Shown: positions 42,801-54,724, numbered from the stretch's first letter. The stretch is DNA of 64,000 nt from Phytophthora colocasiae (GCA_018806915.1 JAGKQI010000059.1:868001-932000), one strand, 5' to 3'. Notes: a model not told the origin generated them from the letters alone. A program made the numbers and translations.

Positions 42801-43450
42801 CGGTGGTGTGAGCGCTATGGGTTTTGGTGGGCGTCTGTGCGATGTGATTCCTGAGGCAAGTTACCGTCTTCAACTGCTGCACAATAGCCTGTGGTGGTGT
42901 ACATTCTTGTATACGCCTCTGCGACGGCAATCATTCGTGTCGTACACGTTGTCGTCGAACCCCGAGTCTCTTGGACTTATCGCACCGCGCTAGAAGCGAT
43001 TCAAAAGGGATACTTGACCTGGGTCTATGTTGACAATGCAGCTGTACCCCACTTCAATCCTACTTAGCTAGGGCATTGCATGGATCATTCGCCATTAGAG
43101 CAGAATCTGATCATGAGGAATACACTAGTATAATTGATCGATGACAAGGGACAGTCTCTACCTCCCGCGAAGCACATCATACCAACGCTTGTTGCACTTT
43201 GGAATCGCGTAAAAGGCGGTATTGACGTCAATTCACGGTATTTGAAAACCGTAAAGTCACAGCACGCTCGCAACAGTTTGGCTTCGAATGTTGATGATGT
43301 TGGTGTAGCCGTTGGGCTGAGCAAGCCGAGCTTGCCTTCCTAAGTCACGGAACGACAATGCGAAGGGAGCGTCTTGCGCGTTCTGCGCCCATAAGAGTGG
43401 CGGCTTCGACGATCACATCGCCACATACAGGACGCTAGTTGCTGTCGGAA
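42801..43450 (+). pseudogene. Second piggyBac-like transposase remnant, interrupted by the inner element
   Basis: Plus-strand frames SAMGFGGRLCDVIPEASYRL (42815) and PPAKHIIPTLVALWNRVKGG then IDVNSRYLKTVKSQHARN (43133-43343). WNRVKGGxDVxSRYLK is the conserved block near the end of the piggyBac catalytic domain. The frame joins leftward across the TTAA insertion to about 41500. Several stops and shifts are present. Confidence 0.6.
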
Positions 43451-43479
43451 GAATCGCTAAACCTGCTAGCCACTGTAGG

Positions 43480-43785
43480 ACATATCTAACCCCAACAAAA
43501 ATATTTTTAGGATAAAAATAAGGATCGATTTTGAGAGCTCGTTTTTAGGTGTCCGCAAGGACATTTAACGTCAGGTTGCGTACGAAATGAAAAATCAGCA
43601 TGTCTTTACTGTAAACGTAAACGTTTGCTCCTCAGCAGCCCAATGTCTTCGTGGGGCTTCGGCAAAATTCTGCATGCCCAGCTACCGTTTTGCGCGGGAT
43701 TATCCTTAATTCTAGGATAACTTAAAGCAGCCGAGTTGAGGTGTTGTGTGTTTCATGCAGACGCAAGGGTCGCCGTCGCTTTTTG
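43480..43785. other. Short gap with a CCCCAACAAAA motif
   Basis: At 43490 CCCCAACAAAAATATTTTTAGG resembles the string at 30474 in the palindrome arm, which suggests a shared transposon end. No gene seen. Confidence 0.4.
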
Positions 43786-44097
43786 CTAGCAAGACGGACA
43801 CTTGGATATCGAGTAGGTAAACCGTCTAGTGATGATGAGTGGTTCCTTAGTGGCGGTGGCGCTCTGTTCTAGTTCTTCTTGGTGGACCTTAAGTGTTCCG
43901 AATGCTTGCACGGGTGTGGCAGCTTTCGACAGCGTGAAAATCTCAAAGCACGACTGCTTATCATCCCATTGTTTTGCACGACTCAAGGATACTTTATAGA
44001 CGATACGCTCGAAGCTTGTCTTGCATCCTAGACGGCTGTGACCTTGATTTTCGCTGTCATGGTTTAATCGACAACAAAGAACGCAGCTTCGTTGCAA
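43786..44097 (-). pseudogene. piggyBac-like C-terminal fragment
   Basis: RSCVLCCRLNHDSENQGHSR, then LGCKTSFER, VYKVSLSRAKQWDDKQSCFE: a Cys/His pattern with GxKT and SCFExxH like the C-terminal zinc domain of piggyBac-type transposases. It is oriented opposite to the remnant at 42801 and isolated from any catalytic domain. Confidence 0.45.
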
Positions 44098-44130
44098 AGC
44101 ATTTTCTATTCGCGTCTAAAACACACGATG

Positions 44131-46272
44131 TTAGACAAAAATGGGGATAGGTAGTTGGACAGATAGTACCGCAATGTGGGACTTTGCTTTCGAAAGCCTC
44201 AAGTCGATCCACTCCTTCTCGCTCTCAAAATGCAGACGATTTATGTAGGAAGATATGCTACCAACTTCAAATGTGCTTGCTTCAGGAATGTTTTCACTGA
44301 TTGGCTTGAGTGGATGGGATGATTTATTCCTTTTGGATAGTGCCACAGTAGCTTCACGGCAAAATGCAGCAAAGCTTGGGAGATTTTGCTTGTGTTTTTG
44401 GTAGGCTTTGTAGTACAAGTCAATCTGTTCATAAAAAAGGAATGGGACTGAAAACATGTTAGCCATAACCTAACGTCATGACATGCTTTTAACGCCCACC
44501 TGCAGTAGTAAATGTGAGATCTTCATGAACGCGTTGACGTGGCGACACTCTGACTTCTTCTGGCGGTCGGCAGAGTTCCAGACACGAGGCACCCGCGTGT
44601 ACCATTCAAACCAGGCGCCAGACAGGTTTGTAGTCGCTTTCTTTCTGCGCTTGGGTCTTGGGCCTTGATCTAACGTGGTTTGTTCTTGTGTTTGTCCTTC
44701 AGGTGCTTGTTTTTGTTTAGATTTTAGAAGCGCGGATTCGACGATAGTAAGGCGCGCAGAGAGGGCTTGGTTCGAGGCGATAAGATCATCATTGACAGCG
44801 AAAAGGTGATGATGGACTTGGCATGTGTGCGTTTTGTCTTCTTGTTCTTGTTCTTTTACAGGTTCCGCAGATGAAGCTTGCTCATTTAGCACCACCGCCA
44901 AGGCTAGCGCACCGGCCTTCGAGATCCCCGCTGAGCCCAAGCACGACTGGGGCGTCCGGAGCAAGCGCTTTTAACTGCGGGTAGTAGCGGCCCAGGTACG
45001 CTGTGAGGACGGTGAGGACCTTGCTGCTTACGTTGAGATTGTTTTCCTTGAGTCCTGGACAGGTGCTAAACAGGAATTGACTCAAGCATGCCAGCCGCTC
45101 TTGAGCTCGATGGTCCAGCGCTGCAGTGTCAAGAACGACAGGAAATGCGTCGCTCTCCCACCCTCAGCACTCATGCAACCTTCCGGCCCTCTCGCGGCAT
45201 GTTGTACACGGAGGCAAAGCCTTTGTTGACCTTGCTCATGTCCCACGCGCCGCGGTCGAAGATCCACTGGGCGGCAAGGCGATCGTCTCCGTTGGCATAC
45301 TGGGCGCCTCCGTGCCTGTCAAGTCGGTGTTGGCTCCAGGGTTAACGTACGCCTGAACATCGTCCTCTCCACGGGCTTTCTACCCTGCGCTCGTGCTGCT
45401 CACTTGTGCTTTTATGCTTGTAGGTCCGAGGCTTTGGCGACAGCTGGTTGCAGGAGCCGCGATCGTAGACGAGGGCGCCATCGACCCGACCCTGAGTAAC
45501 GCTGAATCGGCTTCGAGCAAGCCCTAGAATGACACACTGGGGACTAGCGGCTCCTAACGTACCGACGCAAGCTCTGGGAGTTGGCTAAGCAGAGCCGGGC
45601 AGGGTATGGTCTGCATCATGAGAGCTACTGCGAGCAAGTGGAATGGGCATGTAATGAAGTCCTCCTTATCAGGTATGAGCGTTAACCCTTTTTCCTCAGT
45701 CGTTTTATCCCGGAGGAGCCGCAGGTAGAAGACACCATCTACTGATACTGACACATGTTGCTTGTGTAGGTAGCGGAGATCTAACGAGCGCCCGAAGCAG
45801 TGCCACATGAGACAGGCTAGCGCAGCATCTTGTTAGTCTGAAGTGACACGCGCATTACTATTCACATAACGAGTCAGAGAACCTAAGTCCTCTTTAGTAC
45901 ACGTTGGTTCTTTGTTAATAACCATTCTCACGTTTTAAGCAATGGTTATCTAGAGTTTCCCTTGTTTTAACAAGTTCATTTCCGTGGGTAAACGCAGATG
46001 CGGTAACCCATCAAATAGCCACAGCTTCACATTCTGTAATACTATGTAGCAGTGTTACGAGCTAGCTTACCTTTCAAACCATTTTTTGTGGCAATATTAT
46101 AGCCGAACCGGTCCATTGTGGCAGCTAAGCGTTTTCCTGAGGGGTCTGTCAGCATGCTAACACGAAACAATTCCATACTGACACCCTCGAGCTCCAGCAT
46201 TGTATCGAACGCGCTGATCGGAGTCATTTGCGCCTTCTGGGTGTTTGTAGGCACAAACGCTGAGAGGCTCAT
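44131..46272 (-). pseudogene. Second Crypton-type tyrosine recombinase, decayed
   Basis: Reading leftward from ATG 46272: an N-terminal domain (SAFVPTNTQKAQMTPISAFD, MDRFGYNIATKNGLKGKLAR); then LDLRYLHKQHVSVSVDGVFY and LRDKTTEEKGLTLIPDKED (45800-45560); then HRLDRHGGAQYANGDDRLAA with the H-x-x-R box and AWDMSKVNKGFASVYNMPRE with the probable Tyr (about 45300-45170); then a C-terminal region (LSGAWFEWYTRVPRVWNSAD, IDLYYKAYQKHKQNLPSFAA) to about 44131. Stops and frameshifts occur between blocks. The order is that of long oomycete Crypton proteins. It differs clearly from the recombinase at 22462, so two Crypton lineages are present. Confidence 0.7.
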
Positions 46273-46289
46273 TCTGACCACAAGGACTC

Positions 46290-47237
46290 TTTCGTCACTG
46301 GTGACTGTCCAACAGTGTCTTGCTACCTAGAATAGTGTATTCCTACTGTAGGAATACGCCTGGGTTTTATTAAGATCATATCCCTATTTGACAGCAATTC
46401 CGACAAATTTATGCAGGGAACTGTCGGAACAGTTTCCCCTACCACTCTCTGATTTGATTGGATAAAATATATTTAAGTCGAATTTCCATTGGCTGTTGTT
46501 TGTATAGGACGACCAGGAAACAATCTTGCTCACTTATCTGTCGGAAAGACGTGTATATTCATCCATATCGAATGAATTACGAGGTCAAGACCCCCTACTA
46601 TCCGTTTCGTAGATACTACATCGAACGTTTTGTAAGTTGTTCTGTGCCGACTTCACAGCATGTACGTGAAATTGATTGTGCTGCAATCACGTTGAAGCGG
46701 GGTTAAAGTGCGATATCGTCTATTTTTGATAGCTAATCAGACCGTTCGAATGCAAGTTTATTTTGATGGCCAATCAAACCTATCGAAAGCAAAGCGCTAC
46801 CATTGGTAGCGCACGCTACCCGAAAATCGAACCTTTTATGACGCGCCGCGCTACCGCGCTACCTAACGATACCACGCAACCGTTGATAAGAACGGCGCTA
46901 AGGGTGGCAATCTGTGGATTCGGTATTGCTCACCACATCTGCGTCAACAGCATTTGATCTTTGAGTGCGCCGTCGAGGGTTGACAAAATTTCTCGGGATT
47001 ATAGTTGCCGACAGACAGTGCGCTCTTACTGCGATACACGCAGCTACAACATGCACGCACATTGCGTGTTTCGCGTGATACAAGCCGCATCCAAGGTTTA
47101 CTTGTATCCACTATCCACCTTCCCTGTGGCTTGCCCTTCAGTTGCATTTACCGAGTGTTAGGTTTTATAAAATAATGTGCATGTAGCGTTCACGAAAGGG
47201 ATAGAGAGCTAATCATTGTTTAGTAGCAGCTGAGCAA
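46290..47237. other. Repeat-rich stretch left of the PIF/Harbinger fragment
   Basis: Contains a short palindrome GTATTCCTACTGTAGGAATAC near 46340 and a cluster of GCTACC/GGTAGC motifs at 46787-46870 ending in GATAAGAACGGC. The same motif cluster occurs at 47856-47975. Minus-strand frames at 47147-46898 may be the broken C-terminus of the neighbouring transposase but show no clear motif. Confidence 0.45.
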
Positions 47238-47798
47238 TCATAAACCTCTTGTGGAGATGGTGTACTCGCCCCAGGATCGCTTGCTTGGCAATATAGCAGG
47301 TCTTCTGAGTTCAGCATTCGTGGTGGTGAAGTGCATCTCCACGGCTTTACAGGATAAAACCGCGTTAGTTGCCAAGTGAATCAACCCGTAAAATGATGCC
47401 ACGCTGATCTCGCCAGTATCGCGGATATCAAAGTAGCTACCTCCAGCAAGACAACGTAGGAGACAATGCAGTACAACCTCCCGAGCAATCGGCTGCACAC
47501 CTGATGAGGGTACAACGGAGCAAGATTGATCCTCACATATACAGTTTCCAAGAAGCGACAACAACTTGTTAAACGAAGACACACTCATGCGATACGTGCG
47601 ATGAAACTTGCCCTCGGACTTCAACTTGTCAACTCGTTTTCCCCACTCCAGTCTCTGTCTAAAAACACGTTCTGCACGACTGCGGAGCCCTTCCCCCACT
47701 ATGACCAGAAGGAGGAGTAAACGCGCCTTAGCATCGTCGGCAGTAAGATCCATTTCGTCGTCGTCGTCGATCTCGTCGATATCCCAACTAGCATCCAT
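47238..47798 (-). pseudogene. PIF/Harbinger transposase, N-terminal half
   Basis: From ATG 47798: an acidic start (MDASWDIDEIDDDDEMDL), then HRTYRMSVSSFNKLLSLLGN, REVVLHCLLRCLAGGSYFDI and EISVASFYGLIHLATNAVL, the helix-turn-helix half that precedes the DDE_Tnp_4 catalytic domain. The catalytic half is missing or unrecognisable. A GATAAGAACGGCCC end-like string lies to the right at 47951. Confidence 0.7.
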
Positions 47799-47855
47799 GT
47801 CTCAGATGGCTTCGGCTGTGCTTTTGCAAAATGACACTGTCCTTCGCAACATTTT

Positions 47856-48972
47856 GACGCGCTACCGCAGAAGCACAATAAGAACCAACGGTTGCGTGGT
47901 AGCGTGTTGACCATATGTTCGGTAGCGTATGCTGCCGCGCTACCGAGTGATAAGAACGGCCCTTATGGTACTCCACCATCTCCACCAGATAGTTCTGCAT
48001 CTTCTATGGACACTATTGTACTTCTTGATAAAAATGTGCTTCAGCCAAGATCTACCTCACACGCTACACAAATGCAGCTCGACGACGATTGTCAAGAAGT
48101 GAACGCAGCTCTAGCAGCTCAGAGTCAAGCGAACAAGTTCCATGTGCAACAGCTCTGGCTGTTAGACGATCTGGACGTCGTCGCGTCCAAACACCAAAAG
48201 CACGCGCAGAAAACGGTCGCGTCGCTGAATGTTCTGGTCTTGGACACCTTTACGTTCCAAAACATTTTTCAAATTCTAATACAAGGTACATGAAAATCTT
48301 CGTGTGTGGGCAACTTCGTTCATTTGTGTGCTGTATATCGAACATATTGGTGGGCAGAATATTCAGAATTACAGGTGGAGCACCCCCTTTTGGCAAGAGC
48401 TAGGGCACTTATGGTGTGTGGAGATCTCTTATTTATTTGTGATAATGCACCTGCCTCTTCGTAGATCTCTGTCATGGTTTCAGCAAAAACTGCCGTTTCT
48501 GATCACACAAGAAACCCGTCAAAGAGATCTGTGTGCCCTTCGGAAATTGTAGTCAGAGGTTAGGTGCCCATCGGGATCTGGTAGATATCCACATGTAGAG
48601 TAAAGAGGAACATCCACCTTTTTCATGAGCTATAAAAATGGTTTTTGGTGTCAAAATACCGGCCTCAGAACCGACTCGATTCAGATTCCATGAAATTCCG
48701 ACTTGAAATAATGGTCCTTGTGTTGTTTTGGCCGGAGCTGGCAAAAAGGGTAGTTTCTGCAGAGAAGGAGTACAGTTTACCAATCTTGTGGGGGAAATTT
48801 TCGGTGTTGCAGCGGATGATCGCACCAAGCGCACAGAACGAAGGGCTGGCAGCCCACAAGAAGTTCATGTAGTTAAGTTCGCAATTTTCACTCCAACTCA
48901 AGTATGAAACCCACTAACTAAGTCTCCACCCCTCAACTATCGCTCCACCTTCAATCTCTTCCTCGACCAGCA
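47856..48972. other. Gap with unassigned frames
   Basis: A plus-strand pair of frames (47892-48293 and 48089-48403; LDDDCQEVNAALAAQSQANK, then AVRRSGRRRVQTPKARAE in the other) could be one broken gene of unknown type. 48410-48970 holds nothing recognisable. Confidence 0.35.
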
Positions 48973-49455
48973 ATGTCTCGCCAAGCTCCGCACGTAGTCC
49001 TGCCTCTTTTTGACGACGATCCGGGCGGCTCGTCCTCAGCACTCGGCAGTGGTCCAGCTTTGGGCACTCATTCATTTTCCTCCCACATTTACAAATTTTT
49101 GAAAAAAGTTTAAAATCTATATTGAATTTACAAGCATCAGGTTAGTACTAATTAGCAGTACTGGTTTGATGCAGTCGACCAACCCTTTAAAAACCTGTTG
49201 AAGAGACGGGCGGGGGAGAAAGAACCACAGTGTCTAGAGACATTCGTCCATGAAAGACGGTATCAACTTTTTAGGGTAGCCGCGGAAGGCCTGCAAAAAC
49301 TTTTAGCTCACTACCAAGATCTCGCGCTGATGCGAACGACCATCAGATCAATACATCCGACGCAACCGTTGATCACTAAAAACACGAATATTGAGGCGCT
49401 GCTTGAGACATATCTCCCAGGCACCATCAATGCGTTGCGTGTGAGCTCCGTTTAA
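48973..49455 (+). CDS. Possible small two-exon gene of unknown function
   Basis: Model: exon 1 48973-49107 (MSRQAPHVVLPLFDDDPGG, then HIYKFLKK) and exon 2 49159-49455 (YWFDAVDQPFKNLLKRRAGE to INALRVSSV and a stop), joined over a 51-bp intron, 143 residues. The acceptor TTAGCAG is good; the donor GTTTAA is poor. The joined frame has coding-like composition. It may equally be a transposon accessory frame. No family recognised. Confidence 0.3.
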
Positions 49456-49922
49456 CAAATATTTTTGAGTGATTGGCCCAGTCGTGAGTATAACCCCTGC
49501 CTTCAAGGTAGGGGTTGTTCTCAAGAGTGTGGCTGCCGTCAGCGCTTCCATACGACGGCCACATATCACTCATAATGTGCGTCTTAATACACAAAAGCAG
49601 GTTAATCGAAAGACAGAAACAATATTATCAAAATCAACTTACCCTGGAAGGATAAACCTTTTGATTTCCCGCCGACAAAGTCGGCTTGGTGCGGTCGTCA
49701 TCGAACCTTGGCGAACCACATATTTGTGGCTCGATCAACCCCGTCGAAAAGCCAAAAGTCAGCGTGACGTGGCCCATGTTGTTCTTTGACTTTTTCTTTA
49801 TGCTTGTTTCATATATTTCGACGACATACCCTGGGCCTCCAACCTAACGAACCAACAGTAAGTAAAACATTCTATTTTTTTACCCCCCCCCCACGCCATT
49901 TCTGGCCTCGGGTAAAGGCGTG

Positions 49923-50648
49923 AACATGTTGTTAAAAACAACATGTTAATGCCAGTCTATACTTGATATTTGTATGGTCAACTTAAGTTCGTCTGGACAA
50001 AGATTTGGTTGACCGTGTACAGACAAGTCTATCGCACGATTATGTCGAACATCTTGCAAAAGACGTCGACGCTTCAGACCTGCCAGCAAACAAATTGTTA
50101 TTGACTTCATCTAAAATGCCCTTTTTACCGGAACTGCATTGTGTGTGGAAGATCGCCGCACAGAAGATAGACGTGCCGCAAAGCTATGTTCGAAACTGCA
50201 GTTGAAACGCGATAGATGCGTTACGCTTACTCTCATCACGCTATAAAAGCACGCGCCACACTACGAAAATAGCCTACTCCGCCGCGTCTTCATCCGCTTC
50301 CTCCGCATCTTCTTCCTCGTCGTCCCCCTCTTCCGCCTCCTCTTCCGCCCCCATCTGTAAAGTCGCGATGCTCCGTGACTAGTCTCCGCTGTTCCTCGGG
50401 GCTTCTCCCCTCAAGTCGCCATGAAAACTCCTCTCCAAGTTTTCTTTTCTCAACTGATTCAAACTGACTGGCTTTCAGCCAGTCATCGCCTTCGAGCAAT
50501 CAACTTCATACGAAAAGCCCGGTACTGTAGCTGCAGTTAGTCTTCACATCTCCAGCCGTTTTTTGCAACTCTTCGACCTACCCGCGTGCAAACTGGCAGA
50601 GACTGCACGAAATATGCCAGCATTAACAGGTTGTATTTAACAACATGT
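49923..50648. mobile_element. Short element with 33-bp inverted ends that are themselves palindromic
   Basis: AACATGTTGTTAAAAACAAC.. at 49923-49955 is repeated inverted at 50616-50648 with three mismatches in 33 bp. Each end can also fold on itself (AACATGTTGTT..AACAACATGTT). A 66-codon frame inside (50005-50205, YVEHLAKDVDASDLPANKL) has no known relative. No clear target duplication. A low-complexity TCTTCCTC-rich tract lies at 50280-50350. Confidence 0.6.
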
Positions 50649-50649
50649 T

Positions 50650-51729
50650 GGGAAAAAGTGCAAAAAGCGATGTTGCAATTAACTACCTTGAGTGTTGGGG
50701 GGTTAAATAATTCATAAAAATATAATCAACCTTTACCGGTACACGTAACATGTCTGTCGTGCAAATATCACGGCAGAACTGGTACCAATCTGTCATGGTC
50801 TTAGAACTCCGGTCTGTCATTTGAATTGCAGTGGTGCTCTAGTTTTAGCACAGTGTGAGTCCTTGACCTTCAAAGATACTACCATTCTTGAATAATCGTT
50901 CAAGACGACATGTAGCGCGATTGCACCGAAAGTGGCAGCGGCACGGTGCCAAACGCATCGCATCGCCGCACTTCGGGCAGTCGCGGGAAGTTGGCAGTAG
51001 TCCTACCTTGTAAGGCTGCTGCATCGGTGCTGCATGCAGCCATCACGACCTGGAGGCAGTCGGATACGTCGTACATTTCTCTTGTCATGGTGAGGGAGGC
51101 TCGTTGGTGGGACACTCGCCAAACGTCCGACACTGCACCTACAGGACCGGAGTTGCCTGTCGCACGCATCCTGCAGCGACTGCAGACTCTAGCGTCACCC
51201 GCGGAGCGCAATATGGTGCTGCAAACCCGGTTCTCGGCGTTATCGTCGTCGGCGACGGTGATGCTTTTTCTCATCCTGCGGTAGCTGAGGTAAAACACAC
51301 CCCTGTGAGGTGAATGCAGTATCGAATAAGTTTTCTACAAAAATATTTCTCAAAGTAAATAATGCAATCGAACATATTTTTGGACCTGCAGATAAAAAAC
51401 CTTTTTCGCCTGATGCTTTCTTGCAGATGCAAACAAACGAGCAGGGCATACCATTCAAGTGTTTCGGGTCGCGGGTCCAGATGAGTGCTGGAACGAGTGC
51501 CTATATTTTGGCCTTATTATTTTTTTCGGATCACAAATCAGGTCACATAGCGAATTTAAAGGGTATTCCACGGTTGGTTTGTGGGCCATTTGGCCCGCCG
51601 GTGGAAAATTCGACTACAACGCACAATACACTTTAACCTACACGGTACAGTTTGATGGTAGGTTATACCTTCCAATTATACCTTCAAACAGTTCGAGTTG
51701 TAGCTTACTTAGTTCAGTAGAACCAAAAA
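50650..51729. other. Unassigned region before the KRE6-like gene
   Basis: Overlapping frames on both strands at 50900-51300 are compositionally ambiguous. A plus-strand pair (51310-51480 then 51459-51640; SPDAFLQMQTNEQGIPFKCF, DECWNECLYFGLIIFFGSQ) looks like a broken gene across a frameshift but no family was recognised. Confidence 0.35.
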
Positions 51730-53996
51730 CTACTCTGACGACCATGCGCTTTGTAGGTGTTGGCTGGATTGGCGTCGAAGTAGTTCATACTGCTGGCGTT
51801 GTTGTTGCTTTACTTTCCGCTCTGTCTCCACAGCTTCACCTTCTTTCTTCCGTGAAAAGCAAATAGCAACACAGGAAGCAATCCCTAATACCAATAACAA
51901 CGAACCAATGCATGCCGCTAGAACAACTGGAGGGCCAAAGGATACTGCACTTGGTTTACTTGGCAGGATGCATCGCGGTCCTGTCCACGTATCACTGGAG
52001 CATTCACAGCGCTGGTTGATGCACCTTCCAGTCATTACCACAGAGTTACTGAAGCCCACGGTCGGATTTCGACGGTGCTTGTGGCTTGTTTGAACTGTAC
52101 AGTCCTCGTCAACTCGGCAAAATGCCTTCCCACGCACCTCAACGAGCTTATTCTCGTCATCTTCATACTCTGAAAGGTGATCAAGGATCCACTGGCGTGT
52201 GGGGTGTGTGCTCGGATCACACCCTACGCTCATGGTCGAACTGGGGGACAAATCTTGGTACACCCGCACGTAGTCAATCTTCAAATGCATCGGGAACGAA
52301 TCGCAGATTGCATTCGCTACAGGGTCCAGTCCATCGCCTCGACACGGGTTCTTTGGGTTTGGAGGCTGCGCACCCCACTTACTGGACATGGCTACGTTAA
52401 AAATGATGTACAAAGGCTCTTCGACCATGATCTTAGGCGGGTTCTTGACGTCTGCACCTTGTGGTGGGTTGGTGATAGTCTCCGCTGGGATTTCATAAAG
52501 CGGTTCGCCTGTCAACATCCATCGGACGTAACCACTAGGACCAGGAATCCACTCCACTTGGTACTGTACGAAATCTGTGTACACTGCCATGTGAACCGGC
52601 CAATTCGCAGAGAGGGCGTCCATCTGAAAGGCAAAACTCGAGTCATCCTGAGGTAAAATTGAGGCGTCTTCAAGTTGATGGCAACGCGGATCGGGATTAC
52701 CAGCGCTGCAGATGAATTCTCCCATGTACGAATTCATAGCAGAGAAGCAAGTGCCATTCGAGTTGATCCCCCAGCGATCGTCTCCTCCAGAATGAATATG
52801 TTCCAGATTCGAGTTGATATCCAGAGACGCAGGGCACGTAGTGATGGAACACACGTTGTCTTCAATCCCAGATTCCAATGCTGCCTTTACTGTGGCGTAA
52901 CTTTGGATCTCGCTGGCATTTTGCCGACAGAAATTGTTGGCAGCGTAGCGTAAGTTCTGATACCACGATTGGTGACCTCGAGCGCCGAGGTACACTCTTT
53001 CTGGGATGCCAGGGACATTGGCACCCGGGGTCTCACACGAACTGGAGTAAATACACAACTTATTGTCGTCTTGTGGTGGAATAACTCGGAACTCTGAGGG
53101 CATTCCAGGTCCAACTTGAATGGACGACGATATGGTTGTTCCACCGCCTTCGACGAGGTCGATCTCAGGAGCTCCACGGCCTTGGTTCGGGTTCATTCCA
53201 GACCCTGGGGTTGAATCACACGCACTGATACGCTGGTTATGTGGGGAGAACGAGTCTGGATCGCACGCATCGTAGGAGAACGGCCACATCCTGTTGGTGG
53301 ATCCGCTGAAAATGGCACGACCGAGATTCCCCATCATCCAAATCCCAGGCCATGTTGGATAGTAACGCAACGACTGAGCTCGAGCACTGGCGTCTAGAAG
53401 GATATCCGGATTGCCCGAGGATTCATCTATAGCTCCAGGAAGTTGTGCTCGGACTTCAACTGCACCCCCTTGTAGACAGAATTTGTTCCATGACTGCACC
53501 ATTCCAGCTCGATAAAACTTTCACACACAGTTAGTTTCGGAAATCTTCGTTAAAAAAATGGCAAAGGACTTACGAAAGTGACGTTCTCGAAGCCTGGAGT
53601 CTTCAGATAGCTGTTCCACACTTGCAATTGGGTGACATGGTCGTCCAGTTCGATCTGGAAGCTGCAGACGCCGGTAGCTTCATCACAAGCTGTTGTGGTT
53701 TTATTATGAGCGTAAACTTCCATCGCCTCGTTCACGCCGTCAGGTTTCTCAATTGACGTCCACATGTGGTCATATCCTGGTCGGAAGGACCTCCCAGGGA
53801 CGTTGAACTCATCGCTCATCACTAATTCCCAAGACTCTCCACGCGAAGTCTCCCACGTGTAGCGGTCTAACGGCGTATCTGGGTCGACCCACATCTTGAG
53901 ACCAGACTGTGTCGTCAATCGATTGTCACTCCGTCGACTCTGTCTCGCTTCACAGCCAGAGCCCAGCACAACTAGCCAAAGAATTATCAGCTTCAT
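51730..53996 (-). CDS. KRE6/SKN1-like beta-glucan synthesis protein with EGF-like domain
   Basis: Two exons, 53996-53574 and 53517-51730, joined over a 56-bp intron (GTAAGT..GAAAG), 736 residues. An N-terminal signal peptide (MKLIILWLVVLGSG) leads into the GH16-like SKN1/KRE6 domain (SWELVMSDEFNVPGRSF, YYPTWPGIWMMGNLGRA, YDACDPDSF). RGAPEIDLVEGG holds the E-x-D-x-x-E catalytic motif of GH16 enzymes intact. After the domain comes an EGF-like Cys cluster (CRVDEDC, CINQRCECSSDTWTGPRC), a membrane helix (LAACIGSLLLVLGIASCVAI) and a short basic cytoplasmic tail. Yeast Kre6 is needed for beta-1,6-glucan of the wall and is a type II protein; this one looks type I, an oomycete arrangement. Its job is probably glucan assembly in the secretory pathway or at the surface. 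Confidence 0.88.
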
Positions 53997-54241
53997 GACT
54001 ACAGCGAAAGAACCAAACTAAAGTTTGTTCTCGTAAATTTTGAGTCGAATAGATCTTTCCGGGACAAGAACCAGGGTATTACTTTGATTTGCACGAACTT
54101 CAACTGGTGAATACTGCGATCATTTCCTGGTAAAGTTGAGGTTTTCCGACACTTTACAAACCAATTTGCAAGTTTGGCACTCTAAAGATGAATGCTAACT
54201 AGGTAAACGCCATACCAACTGCACAAACTTCTCTTCTCCCG

Positions 54242-54724
54242 ATGGTAGTATCAGTAACACTACGGATTCTCTCTTGTGCGGTGGTAGGCACCACTGGGGT
54301 TACATGTAGAATGGTATCGATTTATATTCCACGTGGAATTGTGACTGGTAAAGTTGCTTGTGGCCTACAGAAACTGTGTCCATGTGAGTTTAAAGACGTG
54401 AAACCAGCGCAGATTCAGCTGTTTGGTGCTGTGCAGCATGGAAAATATATCCAAAAGGACTCGTTTGAGCTCAGTTTACTTCCTGATTTCCTGGAGGCTG
54501 GAGATTATCGAGTGGTGAGATCAATTCTAACGAGATGGCTCTCACTTAGACTTGACAGGCAATTGGAACAGCCAGCTCCCACCTGCTGCAGGTGTCGGGA
54601 ATGATCACGTGCACGTCGTGGCTGTAATTCCTGCTATGAAGATCGTTTGCCTTGCTGGTTACACTGTCTTCACTATGAGTTTGAACGAGAGTTCTCTGGT
54701 AAAAGAGCTCAAAGAAAAACTGTA
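54242..54724 (+). pseudogene. Possible Crinkler (CRN)-like gene fragment, broken
   Basis: From ATG 54242 the frame reads LRILSCAVVGTTG, then FKDVKPAQIQLFGAVQHGK. This resembles the ubiquitin-like header of CRN effectors, where an LxLFLAK motif follows KDV; here the motif is altered. After a stop near 54602 the next frame shows HVHVVAVIP, like the IHVLVVVP strand that follows the CRN header. A further coding-like stretch (about 54745-54930, SLSVKAAFPSAPFDVIG) may be the rest. CRNs are host-targeted effectors of oomycetes. The resemblance is short and there is no clear signal peptide, so the call is tentative. Confidence 0.35.
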
